Assembly: GCA_964464375.1 (NCBI GenBank)
Contig: CAYXFU010000006.1
Span: 59,615 to 123,614, forward strand
Direction: 5' to 3'
Origin: CAIOZA01 sp964464375
GTDB lineage: Bacteria; Bacteroidota; Ignavibacteria; Kapaibacteriales; UBA2268
DNA: 64,000 nt
Part shown: positions 17,740-26,224 of the stretch, in pieces
Position numbering within the stretch: position 1 is the first letter of the stretch
Layout of the letters: the number at the start of each line of letters is the position of its first letter
Notes under the pieces: generated by a model
What the model saw: the letters and a program-made list of their open reading frames with translations, nothing else
What the model was told of the DNA's origin: nothing
Database searches by the model: none
Made by a program: the position numbers and the translations under genes

Positions 17740-19647
17740 TTATAACTTCACAAATTTGGTTGCTCGATCTCCAATCCTAACAAAATACATCCCTGGAGCC
17801 AAACCGGAGACATCTACCCGTAGGGGCAATTCATGAATTGCCCCTACAGTCAATACAGTTTGACCATAAATATCTAAGATTTGTAAGGGCGAAGGTCCGT
17901 TCGCCCCTACGGATATTTCAATAAAATCTGTTGCTGGATTAGGATAAACTCCGATTGAGCTTGGAGTTTCTAATTCTATACTTTCAAAATTTTTGTCTAC
18001 AATGGAAATATTATCAAGATATATTGTTCCGCCCCACCCCGAGATATAGCTGAATCTGAATGAAACATTGTCTTGTGTGGCAAAGCTGCTCAAATCAATA
18101 GCATCGTTTCGCCATTCATCATCTGATGGATAGAATATCTCGCCTTGGAGACTTTGTGCATTTAAAATAGGAGATTCTGCTGTGGCAAGATCCGCACCAC
18201 TTTTCCGATATAACACTTCATAAGTTACACCGCAATCAGTTGATATCGAAATTTCCAATGTATCTGTGAAGTCTCTTTCAATCTGGACTTGCGGAGGAGT
18301 GTAGTGCAGATAATTGAATGCTATATCGAATACTAAAAGCGGCTTTGGGATTTTGGTCAGATCTACGATTGGGGAATGTAATTCCTCAGTCATCCCAAGG
18401 TTATAGAACAATTGAGCTGAATTGAACATTGCTATTGAATATAACCCTGATTTTTTGGAGCTATTATCCTGATCCCAACTGAAGAGATTTCCTGAGGTCT
18501 TAGTAAACCAATCTTTTGCAGGAAAATTTGTTGGGTCTTCGAAGCTTTCGACTAATGGCAGTGAATTTCTTGTACCATACATTTTACATCTGCCGCTTAT
18601 AATATTATTTTCAGGTATTGTATCATTTTTGGCGGAATTCAACTCTTTTACTGTAAATGTAAAATCGTTATCACCATCCTTCAAAGTTGATTCAGGAATA
18701 TTCAGTGTGGCGTTATGGAATGGCAGAAGATTGCCGGTCCAGGTATAATCCTTGGTCATTCCATTAAAATTGAATTCGAAAATTGCTGAAGTTATGGTTT
18801 CAGAGCCAAGGTTTCTAAATTTACATTTCGGTACTCGGGTTGAATTACAGATACGCTCGGGTACATCAACTCTTCTGAGTTCTACATCATATTGATTTTC
18901 AGGAGGATTTTCCAGAAAATTCCAGCATTTTCCTGTATAAGTCTGCCCGGGTATAGAGTGTCCCATTCCCGGAACTTCCACATATATAACCTTGCAATCG
19001 TTTTCAATTAATTTATCAAGCGTCAAGGGAATTATAAACGAATAGAGGTCTTGCTCACCCACTGTTATTGCTATAGGAATCTTAGAAGCATTTTTATAAT
19101 TGAACATTAAGCTAACAGGAGCTAAGTTTAATGCATCCATTGGTCCCTGCATTGCTGGAGTGTTAAGAAATAACGCTTTGAATTTGGTAGGATTGTCCAG
19201 CCCATATTTAAGGGCACTTCTACCACCTAATGAAAAGCCTTCGAGGACTATTTTTGTAGTATCAATATTAAAAGAATCTCTAACAAAAGCAATTGTGGTA
19301 GGTATAATCTCCTCATCTCCGGCAGGAGAATAGAAATCTTTATTTTGGTCACTACCACCATCTGGACAGGCGAAAATTGTGTTAGGTAGGTTATTCCATT
19401 TGAGAGAATTTATCAATGCATTTCTGAAATTAGTGCTGTTATCCCCTAAACCATGCAGGCATACCATTAATTGATATTTGTTAGCAGGATTATAATCAGC
19501 AGGAACATACATTGATATTGTACGGGACTCACCGTTGAAAGTAATAGTTTGGTTATATTGTCCTGTTTTCTGTGAGAATGAATGAGATGAAAAAATTACC
19601 AAAGCGAATAAGGAAAACGCAATTTTTTGTAGAATGTACTTGTGCAT
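17740..19647 (-). CDS. T9SS-exported alpha/beta-hydrolase esterase (PHB-depolymerase/feruloyl-esterase-like)
   Basis: The frame opens at 19710, but ATG 19647 starts a proper signal peptide (MHKYILQKIAFSLFALVIFSSHSFSQ), giving 635 aa. The catalytic domain (about 25-260) has YNQTITFNGESRTISMYVP, an HGLGDNSTNF oxyanion-hole region and nucleophile motif GFSLGG, with a likely His in GMGHSIPG: the LpqC/esterase PHB-like family that cleaves polyester or ester-linked substrates. A middle region (CARDB-like about 270-350, then a jelly-roll with WFTKTSGNLFSWDQD, about 370-540) probably binds a ligand. The C-terminus is a T9SS sorting domain (VYPNPATDFIEI ... GLAPGMYFVRIGDRATKFVKL) interrupted in frame by two palindromic repeats (17820-17847, 17883-17910). 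Substrate unknown. Confidence 0.87.
   Translation of the reverse strand: MHKYILQKIAFSLFALVIFSSHSFSQKTGQYNQTITFNGESRTISMYVPADYNPANKYQLMVCLHGLGDNSTNFRNALINSLKWNNLPNTIFACPDGGSDQNKDFYSPAGDEEIIPTTIAFVRDSFNIDTTKIVLEGFSLGGRSALKYGLDNPTKFKALFLNTPAMQGPMDALNLAPVSLMFNYKNASKIPIAITVGEQDLYSFIIPLTLDKLIENDCKVIYVEVPGMGHSIPGQTYTGKCWNFLENPPENQYDVELRRVDVPERICNSTRVPKCKFRNLGSETITSAIFEFNFNGMTKDYTWTGNLLPFHNATLNIPESTLKDGDNDFTFTVKELNSAKNDTIPENNIISGRCKMYGTRNSLPLVESFEDPTNFPAKDWFTKTSGNLFSWDQDNSSKKSGLYSIAMFNSAQLFYNLGMTEELHSPIVDLTKIPKPLLVFDIAFNYLHYTPPQVQIERDFTDTLEISISTDCGVTYEVLYRKSGADLATAESPILNAQSLQGEIFYPSDDEWRNDAIDLSSFATQDNVSFRFSYISGWGGTIYLDNISIVDKNFESIELETPSSIGVYPNPATDFIEISVGANGPSPLQILDIYGQTVLTVGAIHELPLRVDVSGLAPGMYFVRIGDRATKFVKL
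17820..17910. repeat. Two palindromic repeat units inside the esterase coding region
   Basis: 17820-17847 is a perfect 28-bp palindrome (arms GTAGGGGCAATTCA / TGAATTGCCCCTAC). 17883-17910 has arms GTAAGGGCGAA and TTCGCCCCTAC with one mismatch around GGTCCG. Both share the GTA(G/A)GGGC...GCCCCTAC frame and so belong to one family. They are read through in frame as GAIHELPL and ANGPSPL-type peptides in the T9SS tail. Confidence 0.75.
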
Positions 19648-19751
19648 ATAGTCCTCAAAAATGGGAATGGAATAAAATTCAAATTTACAAATATTAAATA
19701 ACTTGATCAAGAAATCATTATAGATTAGATATATTGTAGAAATACGACATT

Positions 19752-20318
19752 TTATTTAAATCTGTAACTAACTCCAAAATTAAAGTTATTATAACTTGCT
19801 TTGGAATAACTTTCATATTGGAATCCCAGATTTAAACCAAAACCTCGATAGAGATTGAAATTAAAACCAACTGTTGAAGCAATACCCAAACCACCTATAA
19901 TTTTATTCTTTTCAACTCCCAACCCACAAGGACCAACACCGAAATATACATCAAAACTTGAACCACCACCAATAACAATCTTAGGAATGAGTGAGGCATA
20001 GGAAGCGAAATCGCCAAACATATTCCCAAACTGAAAATTGGCTTCACTACAAAGTGATATTGTGTTAGTTAAATGGATATTCTCAGACAAGGAGAAACCA
20101 TAAAAATTATTACCATCCAATTTGAAATTGTCTATTATCGAAGTAAAATTAGGAATATAGCGTTTACTGTAGATTATACTAACATTATATGATGTTGGCA
20201 ATTGAAGGACTTGTTTTGTTGTATCGCTAAGCTTAAGAGAAGTGTCCTGAGCATTTAGACCAAAAATTGCACTAATAAGGAAGATTGATGTTAACGCTAA
20301 TGATTTTAACTTAAACAT
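19752..20318 (-). CDS. Small outer-membrane beta-barrel protein, function unknown
   Basis: 188 aa. Signal peptide (LTSIFLISAIFGLNAQ), then alternating hydrophobic/aromatic strands with Gly-rich turns (FGFSLSENIHL, VYFGVGPCGLGV, GFNLNLGFQYESYSKASYNNFNFGVSYRFK). The C-terminal YRF-K ending is typical of a barrel closing strand. About eight strands are possible, as in OmpW/OmpX-size porin-like proteins. No specific family recognised. The next gene downstream (esterase) begins about 100 bases on. Confidence 0.6.
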   Translation of the reverse strand: MFKLKSLALTSIFLISAIFGLNAQDTSLKLSDTTKQVLQLPTSYNVSIIYSKRYIPNFTSIIDNFKLDGNNFYGFSLSENIHLTNTISLCSEANFQFGNMFGDFASYASLIPKIVIGGGSSFDVYFGVGPCGLGVEKNKIIGGLGIASTVGFNFNLYRGFGLNLGFQYESYSKASYNNFNFGVSYRFK

Positions 20319-20501
20319 AATAAAAGCTCATTAAAATATGAATAAAATGTGAACTATGAATTATGTAGTAGTAACGATTGGAAATAATAAAAGTTTCATT
20401 AAGCAAAATATTTTATTGTTTATTACTTCTTATTGATTAAATTTGTAACGTTAGTCGGCTTCATCTGAAATCTGGCTTCATGCCGGCGAAGGGTATCCTT
20501 C

Positions 20502-21314
20502 TTAGGATGATTGAGGACTAACTTTATTTTTTTCTGTGAGTGGATTTCCTTTCTTATAATAATTCATATTTTCATTGAATTTTTGACTATCATATAAGTC
20601 TATAACTAAAGAAATTTTATCAAATATATACTCATAAAATCTAGTTTCTCCCATTTCAAAAATTCTCTGTATTGACCAACAAAAATAATCCGTGACTGAT
20701 AACAAAGGTTCATTTTTAAACTTGTGAACATTAAATGAAATGATTGCACTAATTTCTTTATTTGGAAATTTTGACTGAAACCTATTTCTTGCTTTATCCA
20801 AACCCACTTCCAGATTGTTAATAGCAGTGCTATTCGATCTTTCGGCTACATTAAACACAAGTCGGGAATATTCAGCAAATTTGTCTTTGATTAGGTGAGA
20901 AAGTAAATCAGCATAGAATTCAGTATCTTTACCATTGTGTTTCTTTTCGAACAATGAAATATCTTTTCTTCCGACCACTGCCTGAAAAGTACAATCAATG
21001 CTAAGAATAAAATCATAAAATTCCTTTCTGAGTTCTGGAAGATCATCCTTAGCGTGAAAATAGAAGTTACCTTTTCGGGTTCTTTTCAAAACACTAGCCA
21101 CTTTTCTATAGTATGGATTGCTCTCGATTCCTGAACTGAATTCAATTATTCTTCTTCTTAATGGTTCTAATGGCTCGTTGTACTTAACCATACCGATTAT
21201 GAATACATTCGAAACTCCGTTAGTGCCAATAATAGGAATTCTCCCCTTGCCATAAAAAGTAGTATCTCCTGCTTCATCGAGGAAACGGTGATATTCGTGA
21301 AGGTTGCTTTTCAT
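20502..21314 (-). CDS. DUF3800 domain-containing protein
   Basis: 270 aa. The start HEYHRFLDEAGDTTFYGKG carries the DE(A/S)GD motif of DUF3800, followed by IIGMVKYNEP, FYFHAKDDLPELRKEFYDFI and a C-terminal segment with LLSVTDYFCWSIQRIFE, all in family order. DUF3800 proteins are thought to have an RNase-H-like fold and often sit near phage or defence genes, but their role is not established. Here it is alone, flanked by palindromic repeats (21431-21463) and a secreted protein, which fits an accessory gene. The last residues (PQSS) may be altered by a downstream repeat. Confidence 0.8.
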   Translation of the reverse strand: MKSNLHEYHRFLDEAGDTTFYGKGRIPIIGTNGVSNVFIIGMVKYNEPLEPLRRRIIEFSSGIESNPYYRKVASVLKRTRKGNFYFHAKDDLPELRKEFYDFILSIDCTFQAVVGRKDISLFEKKHNGKDTEFYADLLSHLIKDKFAEYSRLVFNVAERSNSTAINNLEVGLDKARNRFQSKFPNKEISAIISFNVHKFKNEPLLSVTDYFCWSIQRIFEMGETRFYEYIFDKISLVIDLYDSQKFNENMNYYKKGNPLTEKNKVSPQSS

Positions 21315-21643
21315 AGTTAATAACTTTATTTTAAACTATATTATAGCAAATTTAAGGAAAAATTTAATAGTTTTACAATTATAATGTAAATAGTGAAATT
21401 ATGTGACGTTCATAATTTTTAAGACAGAAAAGATGTCCAACACCTTCTAGGTGTTGGACATCTGAACCACATAAATCAATGGAGTAAAGATCAGACTAGT
21501 TAATACACTAGTTGCTTCGCTTCGCTCTGGATGACAAAGCATAATTCAGTGATTCACTAAGCAGGTATTAGGATCCTGATAATTCACAATTAAAAGCCCC
21601 GAAAAAAGTCTTATCATATTCTTAATTCATATTTTGAGATAAC
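21315..21643. repeat. Intergenic region with a 33-bp palindrome upstream of hslV
   Basis: 21431-21463 is a near-complete hairpin: AGATGTCCAACACCT, loop TCT, AGGTGTTGGACATCT (15-bp perfect arms). No T-run follows directly, so it is more like a dispersed repeat than a terminator, although it lies between two genes. Further on (about 21510-21540) is GCTTCGCTTCGCTCTGGATGAC, another dispersed-repeat signature. The hslV promoter must lie in the last ~100 bases. Confidence 0.6.
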
Positions 21644-22207
21644 ATGAAAAACAAAAGCAATAATGATGAATTACACCCGATAGTCCGCTCCACCACTGTA
21701 GTTGGAGTTATCAAGGATGGTAAGGCAGCACTCGGTGGCGATGGTCAGGTTTCATTCGGAAATACAGTTCTGAAACACTCTGCGAGAAAAGTCAGGAAAA
21801 TTTATAACGATACGATTATGACTGGTTTTGCAGGTGCTACAGCCGATGCATTCACTCTCCTCCAGAGATTCGAGGAAAAAGTCGAAGCTCTCAACGGAAA
21901 TCTCTACCGTTCGGCAATAGAACTGGCTAAAGACTGGCGAACTGACCGATATCTTCGCAGGCTGGAGGCTATGCTTATAGTTTCTGATAAAAATAAAATG
22001 CTTCTAATCAGCGGTACAGGCGACGTTATTGAACCCGATGACAATATAATCGCAATTGGTTCAGGCGGATTGTATGCTCTTTCTTCAGGCAGAGCTTTAA
22101 TGAAACATACAAATCTATCGGCAAGAGAAATTGTCGAAGAATCGCTCAGAATTGCTGGCGAAATCTGCATCTTTACAAATCAATCAATCACAATAGAAGA
22201 ATTATAA
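21644..22207 (+). CDS. hslV: ATP-dependent protease proteolytic subunit HslV
   Basis: 187 aa. After a 16-residue leader, [41 protein letters not shown] is the HslV signature; Thr17 is the predicted N-terminal nucleophile after processing. [21 protein letters not shown] and the [14 protein letters not shown] core follow. HslV forms the dodecameric peptidase core of the HslUV protease in the cytoplasm. hslU starts 13 bases after its stop, as in most hslVU operons. Confidence 0.98.
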   Translation: MKNKSNNDELHPIVRSTTVVGVIKDGKAALGGDGQVSFGNTVLKHSARKVRKIYNDTIMTGFAGATADAFTLLQRFEEKVEALNGNLYRSAIELAKDWRTDRYLRRLEAMLIVSDKNKMLLISGTGDVIEPDDNIIAIGSGGLYALSSGRALMKHTNLSAREIVEESLRIAGEICIFTNQSITIEEL

Positions 22208-22220
22208 ACCGAGAAAGTAA

Positions 22221-23654
22221 ATGGAAGAGAAAGAAATCGAATTAACTCCTGAACAAAAAAATGCTGTAATAACTTTTGCGAAAACTCAAAAATCTGCTTT
22301 GGATCCATTGACACCCAGACAGATCGTCACTGAATTAGATAAGTATATAATTGGTCAGGACGCAGCCAAGAAGGCTGTAGCGATTGCCCTCAGGAACAGA
22401 TGGAGACGCCAGCAGGTTCTGTCCGATTTGCGCGATGAGATCATGCCTAATAATATCATCCTGATTGGTCCGACCGGTGTTGGCAAGACCGAAATTGCAC
22501 GACGTTTGGCAAAGCTGACCGGTGCTCCTTTCGTTAAAGTTGAAGCTACAAAATTCACAGAGGTTGGTTACGTCGGTCGTGATGTAGAATCAATGATCCG
22601 CGATCTGATAGAACGATCAGTCAATATGGTACGAGAAGAACAGACAGAATCCAAACTAGAGGAAGCTAAAATTGCCGCTGAGAACAGAATCATTGATATA
22701 CTGATTCCACCAGTAGTAAGAGGCCCATCCTTCGATACTGCTACCGATACTGAACTTGAAGAAAACTCCAGAACACGCGAAAAATTCCGCAAGATGCTTA
22801 GAGATGGCAAACTGGATGATAAGACAATCGAACTCGATGTGCAGGTTGACTCAGTTCCATCTATGCAGATTCTTGGTCCTATCGGTATGGACGAAATGGG
22901 AATGAATTTGCAGGACATTTTCGGCAATATTATGCCCAAGAAGCACAAGAAACGTAAAATGAAAATCTCTGACGCAAGAATTTTCATGGAGAAAGAGGAA
23001 GCAGAAAAACTCATTGATATGGAAGCCGTCGTCAAAGAAGCTGTAGCCAGAACAGAAAATACAGGAATCGTCTTTGTTGACGAAATCGACAAAATTGCAT
23101 CGCGTGGAGGAGCCTCAGGCTCAGGACCGGAAGTGTCTCGCGAAGGCGTTCAGCGTGACCTTCTGCCAATCGTCGAAGGAACAAACGTTAACACTCGCTA
23201 CGGTCCGGTTAAGACAGACCATATCCTGTTCATAGCCTCGGGAGCATTCCATGTTTCTAAGCCTTCAGACCTGATTCCGGAGTTACAGGGACGTTTCCCC
23301 ATTCGCGTTGAGCTCAAAAGCTTAACAGAAGAAGATTTCATAAAGATACTTACATTCCCCGAAAACGCTCTTATCAAGCAATACACAGCTTTGATGCAGT
23401 CAGAGGGAATCACTTTGACATTCGAGCAGAGCGCAATCGAGGAGATTGCCAGAACTGCCGCTTTTGTTAATCAGGATGTAACCAACATCGGTGCCAGACG
23501 TCTGCACACTATACTCACAACATTGCTCGAGGAGCATCTCTTCAATGCACCTGACAATATTGAAAGCAATGTAATAACTATAGATGACATTACCGTCAAG
23601 GCAAGACTGGACGATATCGTCAAGAACAACGACCTTAGTAAATTTATACTGTAA
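22221..23654 (+). CDS. hslU: ATP-dependent protease ATPase subunit HslU
   Basis: 477 aa. [36 protein letters not shown] is the N-terminal HslU motif, Walker A GPTGVGKT is at residues 83-90, the I-domain (about 115-250) carries the usual acidic/charged helices, and Walker [11 protein letters not shown] is near 284. The tail [14 protein letters not shown] matches the C-terminal residues that dock between HslV subunits and switch it on. HslU unfolds and feeds substrates into HslV using ATP. Ends at a strong terminator. Confidence 0.98.
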   Translation: MEEKEIELTPEQKNAVITFAKTQKSALDPLTPRQIVTELDKYIIGQDAAKKAVAIALRNRWRRQQVLSDLRDEIMPNNIILIGPTGVGKTEIARRLAKLTGAPFVKVEATKFTEVGYVGRDVESMIRDLIERSVNMVREEQTESKLEEAKIAAENRIIDILIPPVVRGPSFDTATDTELEENSRTREKFRKMLRDGKLDDKTIELDVQVDSVPSMQILGPIGMDEMGMNLQDIFGNIMPKKHKKRKMKISDARIFMEKEEAEKLIDMEAVVKEAVARTENTGIVFVDEIDKIASRGGASGSGPEVSREGVQRDLLPIVEGTNVNTRYGPVKTDHILFIASGAFHVSKPSDLIPELQGRFPIRVELKSLTEEDFIKILTFPENALIKQYTALMQSEGITLTFEQSAIEEIARTAAFVNQDVTNIGARRLHTILTTLLEEHLFNAPDNIESNVITIDDITVKARLDDIVKNNDLSKFIL

Positions 23655-23674
23655 GAGTGTCAATCTTATTATTG

Positions 23675-23708
23675 AAAAGGAGCTGATGCGAGTCAGCTCC
23701 TTTTTTTT
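23675..23708 (+). terminator. Rho-independent terminator of hslVU
   Basis: AAAAGGAGCTGA (23675-23686) / TCAGCTCCTTTT (23693-23704) with a six-base loop and T-run, 21 bases after the hslU stop. Confidence 0.9.
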
Positions 23709-23761
23709 GTAACATCCACACGAGTTTCACCTGCTGTTATTCAATTTCAGCATCTTCGAAG

Positions 23762-23796
23762 CAAAAAAAATATGGGGTCAAAATTTTGACCCCATA
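23762..23796 (-). terminator. Terminator of leuCD
   Basis: Perfect 26-bp palindrome at 23771-23796 (TATGGGGTCAAAA and its complement) followed on the minus strand by eight T. Starts 28 bases after the leuD stop; it faces the hslU terminator. Confidence 0.85.
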
Positions 23797-23823
23797 CAAT
23801 TGTATATTCGATAACATTAAATC

Positions 23824-24312
23824 CTATTTCGCTAATAATCTCTTTCGTGTATATGCTATCAATCCGCCTGCATCAATGATCTCCTGTCTTGACTTTGGAT
23901 GTGGAATAATCCCAAATTCCTTGTTCTTTGTTTTGTTGATGACTTTATCATCTGTAATTTCAATCTCATCGCCTTCATCAGCATCGATTTCGGGACAAAC
24001 TACAGTTCTCAGTCCAAGATTGACGCTGTTCTGAGTGAATATTCTGGCAAAGTTCTGGGCAATAATAACAAGCTCATATCCCTTAAGTGTTGACACAGCT
24101 TGTTCTCGCGAGGATCCGCAACCGAAATTCTTTCCGGCAATTATTATGCTTTCTTTAGGAACTTGCCCATCGATAAGCATTTTATTTAATTCTTTGCTAT
24201 CGGCAAAAGCAAACTGAGGTGTCTCCGAAGGCAGAACAGTTGCCATGAATCTGCCGGGATAAATAATATCAGTAGAAATATCATCTTCGAGTTTATATAT
24301 TACTTTTGACAT
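23824..24312 (-). CDS. leuD: 3-isopropylmalate dehydratase small subunit family (LeuD-like)
   Basis: 162 aa, the short prokaryotic/archaeal-type swivel domain. VIYKLEDDISTDIIYPGRFM, the GKNFGCGSSREQA substrate-binding motif and LVIIAQNFARIFTQNSVNLG are all present. It pairs with LeuC to make the Fe-S hydro-lyase that isomerises 2- to 3-isopropylmalate in leucine biosynthesis; enzymes of this branch also accept citraconate/methylmalate or homoaconitate. leuC lies one base upstream (stop 24314; start 24312), so they are surely co-translated. leuA and leuB are absent nearby, which leaves the substrate open. Confidence 0.92.
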   Translation of the reverse strand: MSKVIYKLEDDISTDIIYPGRFMATVLPSETPQFAFADSKELNKMLIDGQVPKESIIIAGKNFGCGSSREQAVSTLKGYELVIIAQNFARIFTQNSVNLGLRTVVCPEIDADEGDEIEITDDKVINKTKNKEFGIIPHPKSRQEIIDAGGLIAYTRKRLLAK

Positions 24313-24313
24313 A

Positions 24314-25606
24314 TTAGTTCAATTCCTTTCTTGGATCTGTGATTACTCCGGTTAAAGCACTGGCGGCGGCAACTGCAGGTGAGCAAAGATAAACTTCCGA
24401 ATCAGGATTGCCCATTCTTCCAAGGAAGTTGCGGTTTGTAGTTGATAGTGCCTTCTCTCCATTTCCAAGAGCTCCCTGATGTATTCCAAGGCAAGGACCG
24501 CAACCGGGATTTACTATAACTGCTCCGGCAGTCATCAAATCCATCAGATAGCCCTTCTCCATTGCCTCACGGTAGATTTTACCCGATGCCGGAAAGATAA
24601 GCATTCTGGTTCCCTTCGCAACTTTCTTATTTCTAACTATATTTGCTGCAATTTCAAGATCATCCAGTCTGCCGTTAGTGCAAGAGCCAATAACGATCTG
24701 ATCAATTTTAGTTCCCAATAGTTCTGTAATAGGTTTTACATTATCAACAGTATGTGGGCACGCCACCTGTGGTACTAATGTATCTGCATTTATTTCAATG
24801 ATTCTTTCGTACTGAGCATCTTCGTCAGGAATGACCAATTCAATCTCATCGGTAACACCAGCAGTCTCTCTCAAATATTTTACTGTTTCATCATCGGGTG
24901 GTACTATACCTGATGTAGCACCGGCTTCAACACTCATATTGCAGATTGTTAATCTTCCGGAAGTGCTCATATTCCTGATGGTTTCCCCATGAAATTCAAT
25001 CACTTTAAAATTTGCGCCTTCTGCAGATATGATTCCAATAAGATGCAGAATTAAATCCTTTGGAAGCACATTCTCAGCGAGTTTGCCATTTACAACAACT
25101 TTTATAGTCGCAGGTACCTGAACATTCAAAGCTGTGCCCAGTGTCCAGACCGAAGCCATTTCTGTAGCTCCTATTCCGAATGAGAAGGCACCTAGAGCAC
25201 CATGACTTGTGGTATGGCTGTCAGTTCCAACAACTACGAAACCGGGTCTTACATATCCCATTTCCGGTAGAATCTGATGGCAGATACCCATCTCATCACC
25301 ACGAATATCATGGAATTTTGAGATTCCCTGTTCTCCGATAAAAGTTCGCACTTTTTTATGGTTGGTCGCAGTTTTTGAACTTTCCGCAGGAACGCGGTGA
25401 TCGAATATAATTGCGATTCTAGTTGGGTCCCAGACATTAGCATCAAGATTAGTTTCTTTGTAAATTTCGTGGAACTGATTAATAACTAATGCAGCATTCT
25501 CGTGTGACATAGCCAAGCTGACAGCCGGTTCAATAATATCACCAATCTGAACCGTTTCTCTGCCACATGCTTTAGCCAGTATTTTCTGAACAATCGTTTG
25601 ACTCAT
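24314..25606 (-). CDS. leuC: 3-isopropylmalate dehydratase large subunit family (LeuC-like, type 2)
   Basis: ATG 25606 has an AGAGGA Shine-Dalgarno (25611-25616) and gives 430 aa; the longer frame to 25651 is not preferred. SQTIVQKILAKACGRETVQIGDIIEPAVSLAMSHE, GTDSHTTSHGALGAFSFGIGATEMA, IGSCTNGRLDDL and VNPGCGPCLG follow aconitase-family order; the Cys in SCTN and the two in GCGPC bind the [4Fe-4S] cluster. The ~420-430-aa length and short partner place it in the type 2 (archaeal-like) LeuC/homoaconitase group. Cytoplasmic. The 108 bases upstream separate it from a receiver gene, so it may have its own promoter. Confidence 0.92.
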   Translation of the reverse strand: MSQTIVQKILAKACGRETVQIGDIIEPAVSLAMSHENAALVINQFHEIYKETNLDANVWDPTRIAIIFDHRVPAESSKTATNHKKVRTFIGEQGISKFHDIRGDEMGICHQILPEMGYVRPGFVVVGTDSHTTSHGALGAFSFGIGATEMASVWTLGTALNVQVPATIKVVVNGKLAENVLPKDLILHLIGIISAEGANFKVIEFHGETIRNMSTSGRLTICNMSVEAGATSGIVPPDDETVKYLRETAGVTDEIELVIPDEDAQYERIIEINADTLVPQVACPHTVDNVKPITELLGTKIDQIVIGSCTNGRLDDLEIAANIVRNKKVAKGTRMLIFPASGKIYREAMEKGYLMDLMTAGAVIVNPGCGPCLGIHQGALGNGEKALSTTNRNFLGRMGNPDSEVYLCSPAVAAASALTGVITDPRKELN

Positions 25607-25714
25607 AAATTCCTCTGTCATAAAAAAATAAGTTTGACAATGATCTAACATACAAAAATAAAGGTAAATACGATACCTTGTATTTTCCTTTTGAAAAAAA
25701 CTTATAATTTATTG

Positions 25715-26116
25715 TTATTTTGACACAGGTACAAGACTTTCATTACTAAGTACCTCAAAGATCTTCTCAATCAACACTTCACGAGTAAAGGGTTTTGTGA
25801 TAAATCCTTTAGCACCGATTTTGAATGTTTTGGCAATAACAGTGGCATCTAAATGACCTGATAGTATGATAACAGGAATATCTTTGGTAACATCGAGATT
25901 TTTCATGATATGAAGAAGTATATCTCCATTGAAAGTAGGAATAAATATATCAAGCAGGATTAAATCGGGTTTTTGGTTAATTGCTTGATTCAATCCAACA
26001 AATGGATCTCCGGCACTAATAGTTCTGAAGCCACTCTTCTCAAGCGCATTAGTGATGTACACCTGTGTCCAGTTGTCATCATCTATTATTAATACTGTTT
26101 TCCCGTTGCCGTCCAT
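25715..26116 (-). CDS. Stand-alone response regulator receiver domain (CheY-like)
   Basis: 133 aa, only one receiver domain: VLIIDDDNWTQVYI acidic pocket, phospho-Asp in PDLILLDIFIPTFNGD, VIILSG with the conserved Ser, and the KGFITKPF lysine motif. No output domain. Single-domain receivers pass phosphate in relays or control motility/complexes by binding. It is isolated between leuC and a CoA-transferase with about 108 bases on each side and no kinase nearby in the block, so its partner is unknown. Confidence 0.88.
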   Translation of the reverse strand: MDGNGKTVLIIDDDNWTQVYITNALEKSGFRTISAGDPFVGLNQAINQKPDLILLDIFIPTFNGDILLHIMKNLDVTKDIPVIILSGHLDATVIAKTFKIGAKGFITKPFTREVLIEKIFEVLSNESLVPVSK

Positions 26117-26224
26117 AAATTAAAAAAATCAAGTGAAACTTCAATCTACTAATAGAAAATATCATACCAAAAAGTTAAAATATTATAGTAAAAATATATA
26201 AAATTTTCATTAAATCAAAAAATA

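Noticed and set aside
17740..17990. Frameshift or decay in the esterase tail
   Set aside because: The frame stays open through both palindromes and the terminal KFVKL motif is intact.
22568..23092. 174-aa Ser-rich frame antisense to hslU
   Set aside because: Shadow of a strong hslU reading frame, low-complexity composition, no domain.
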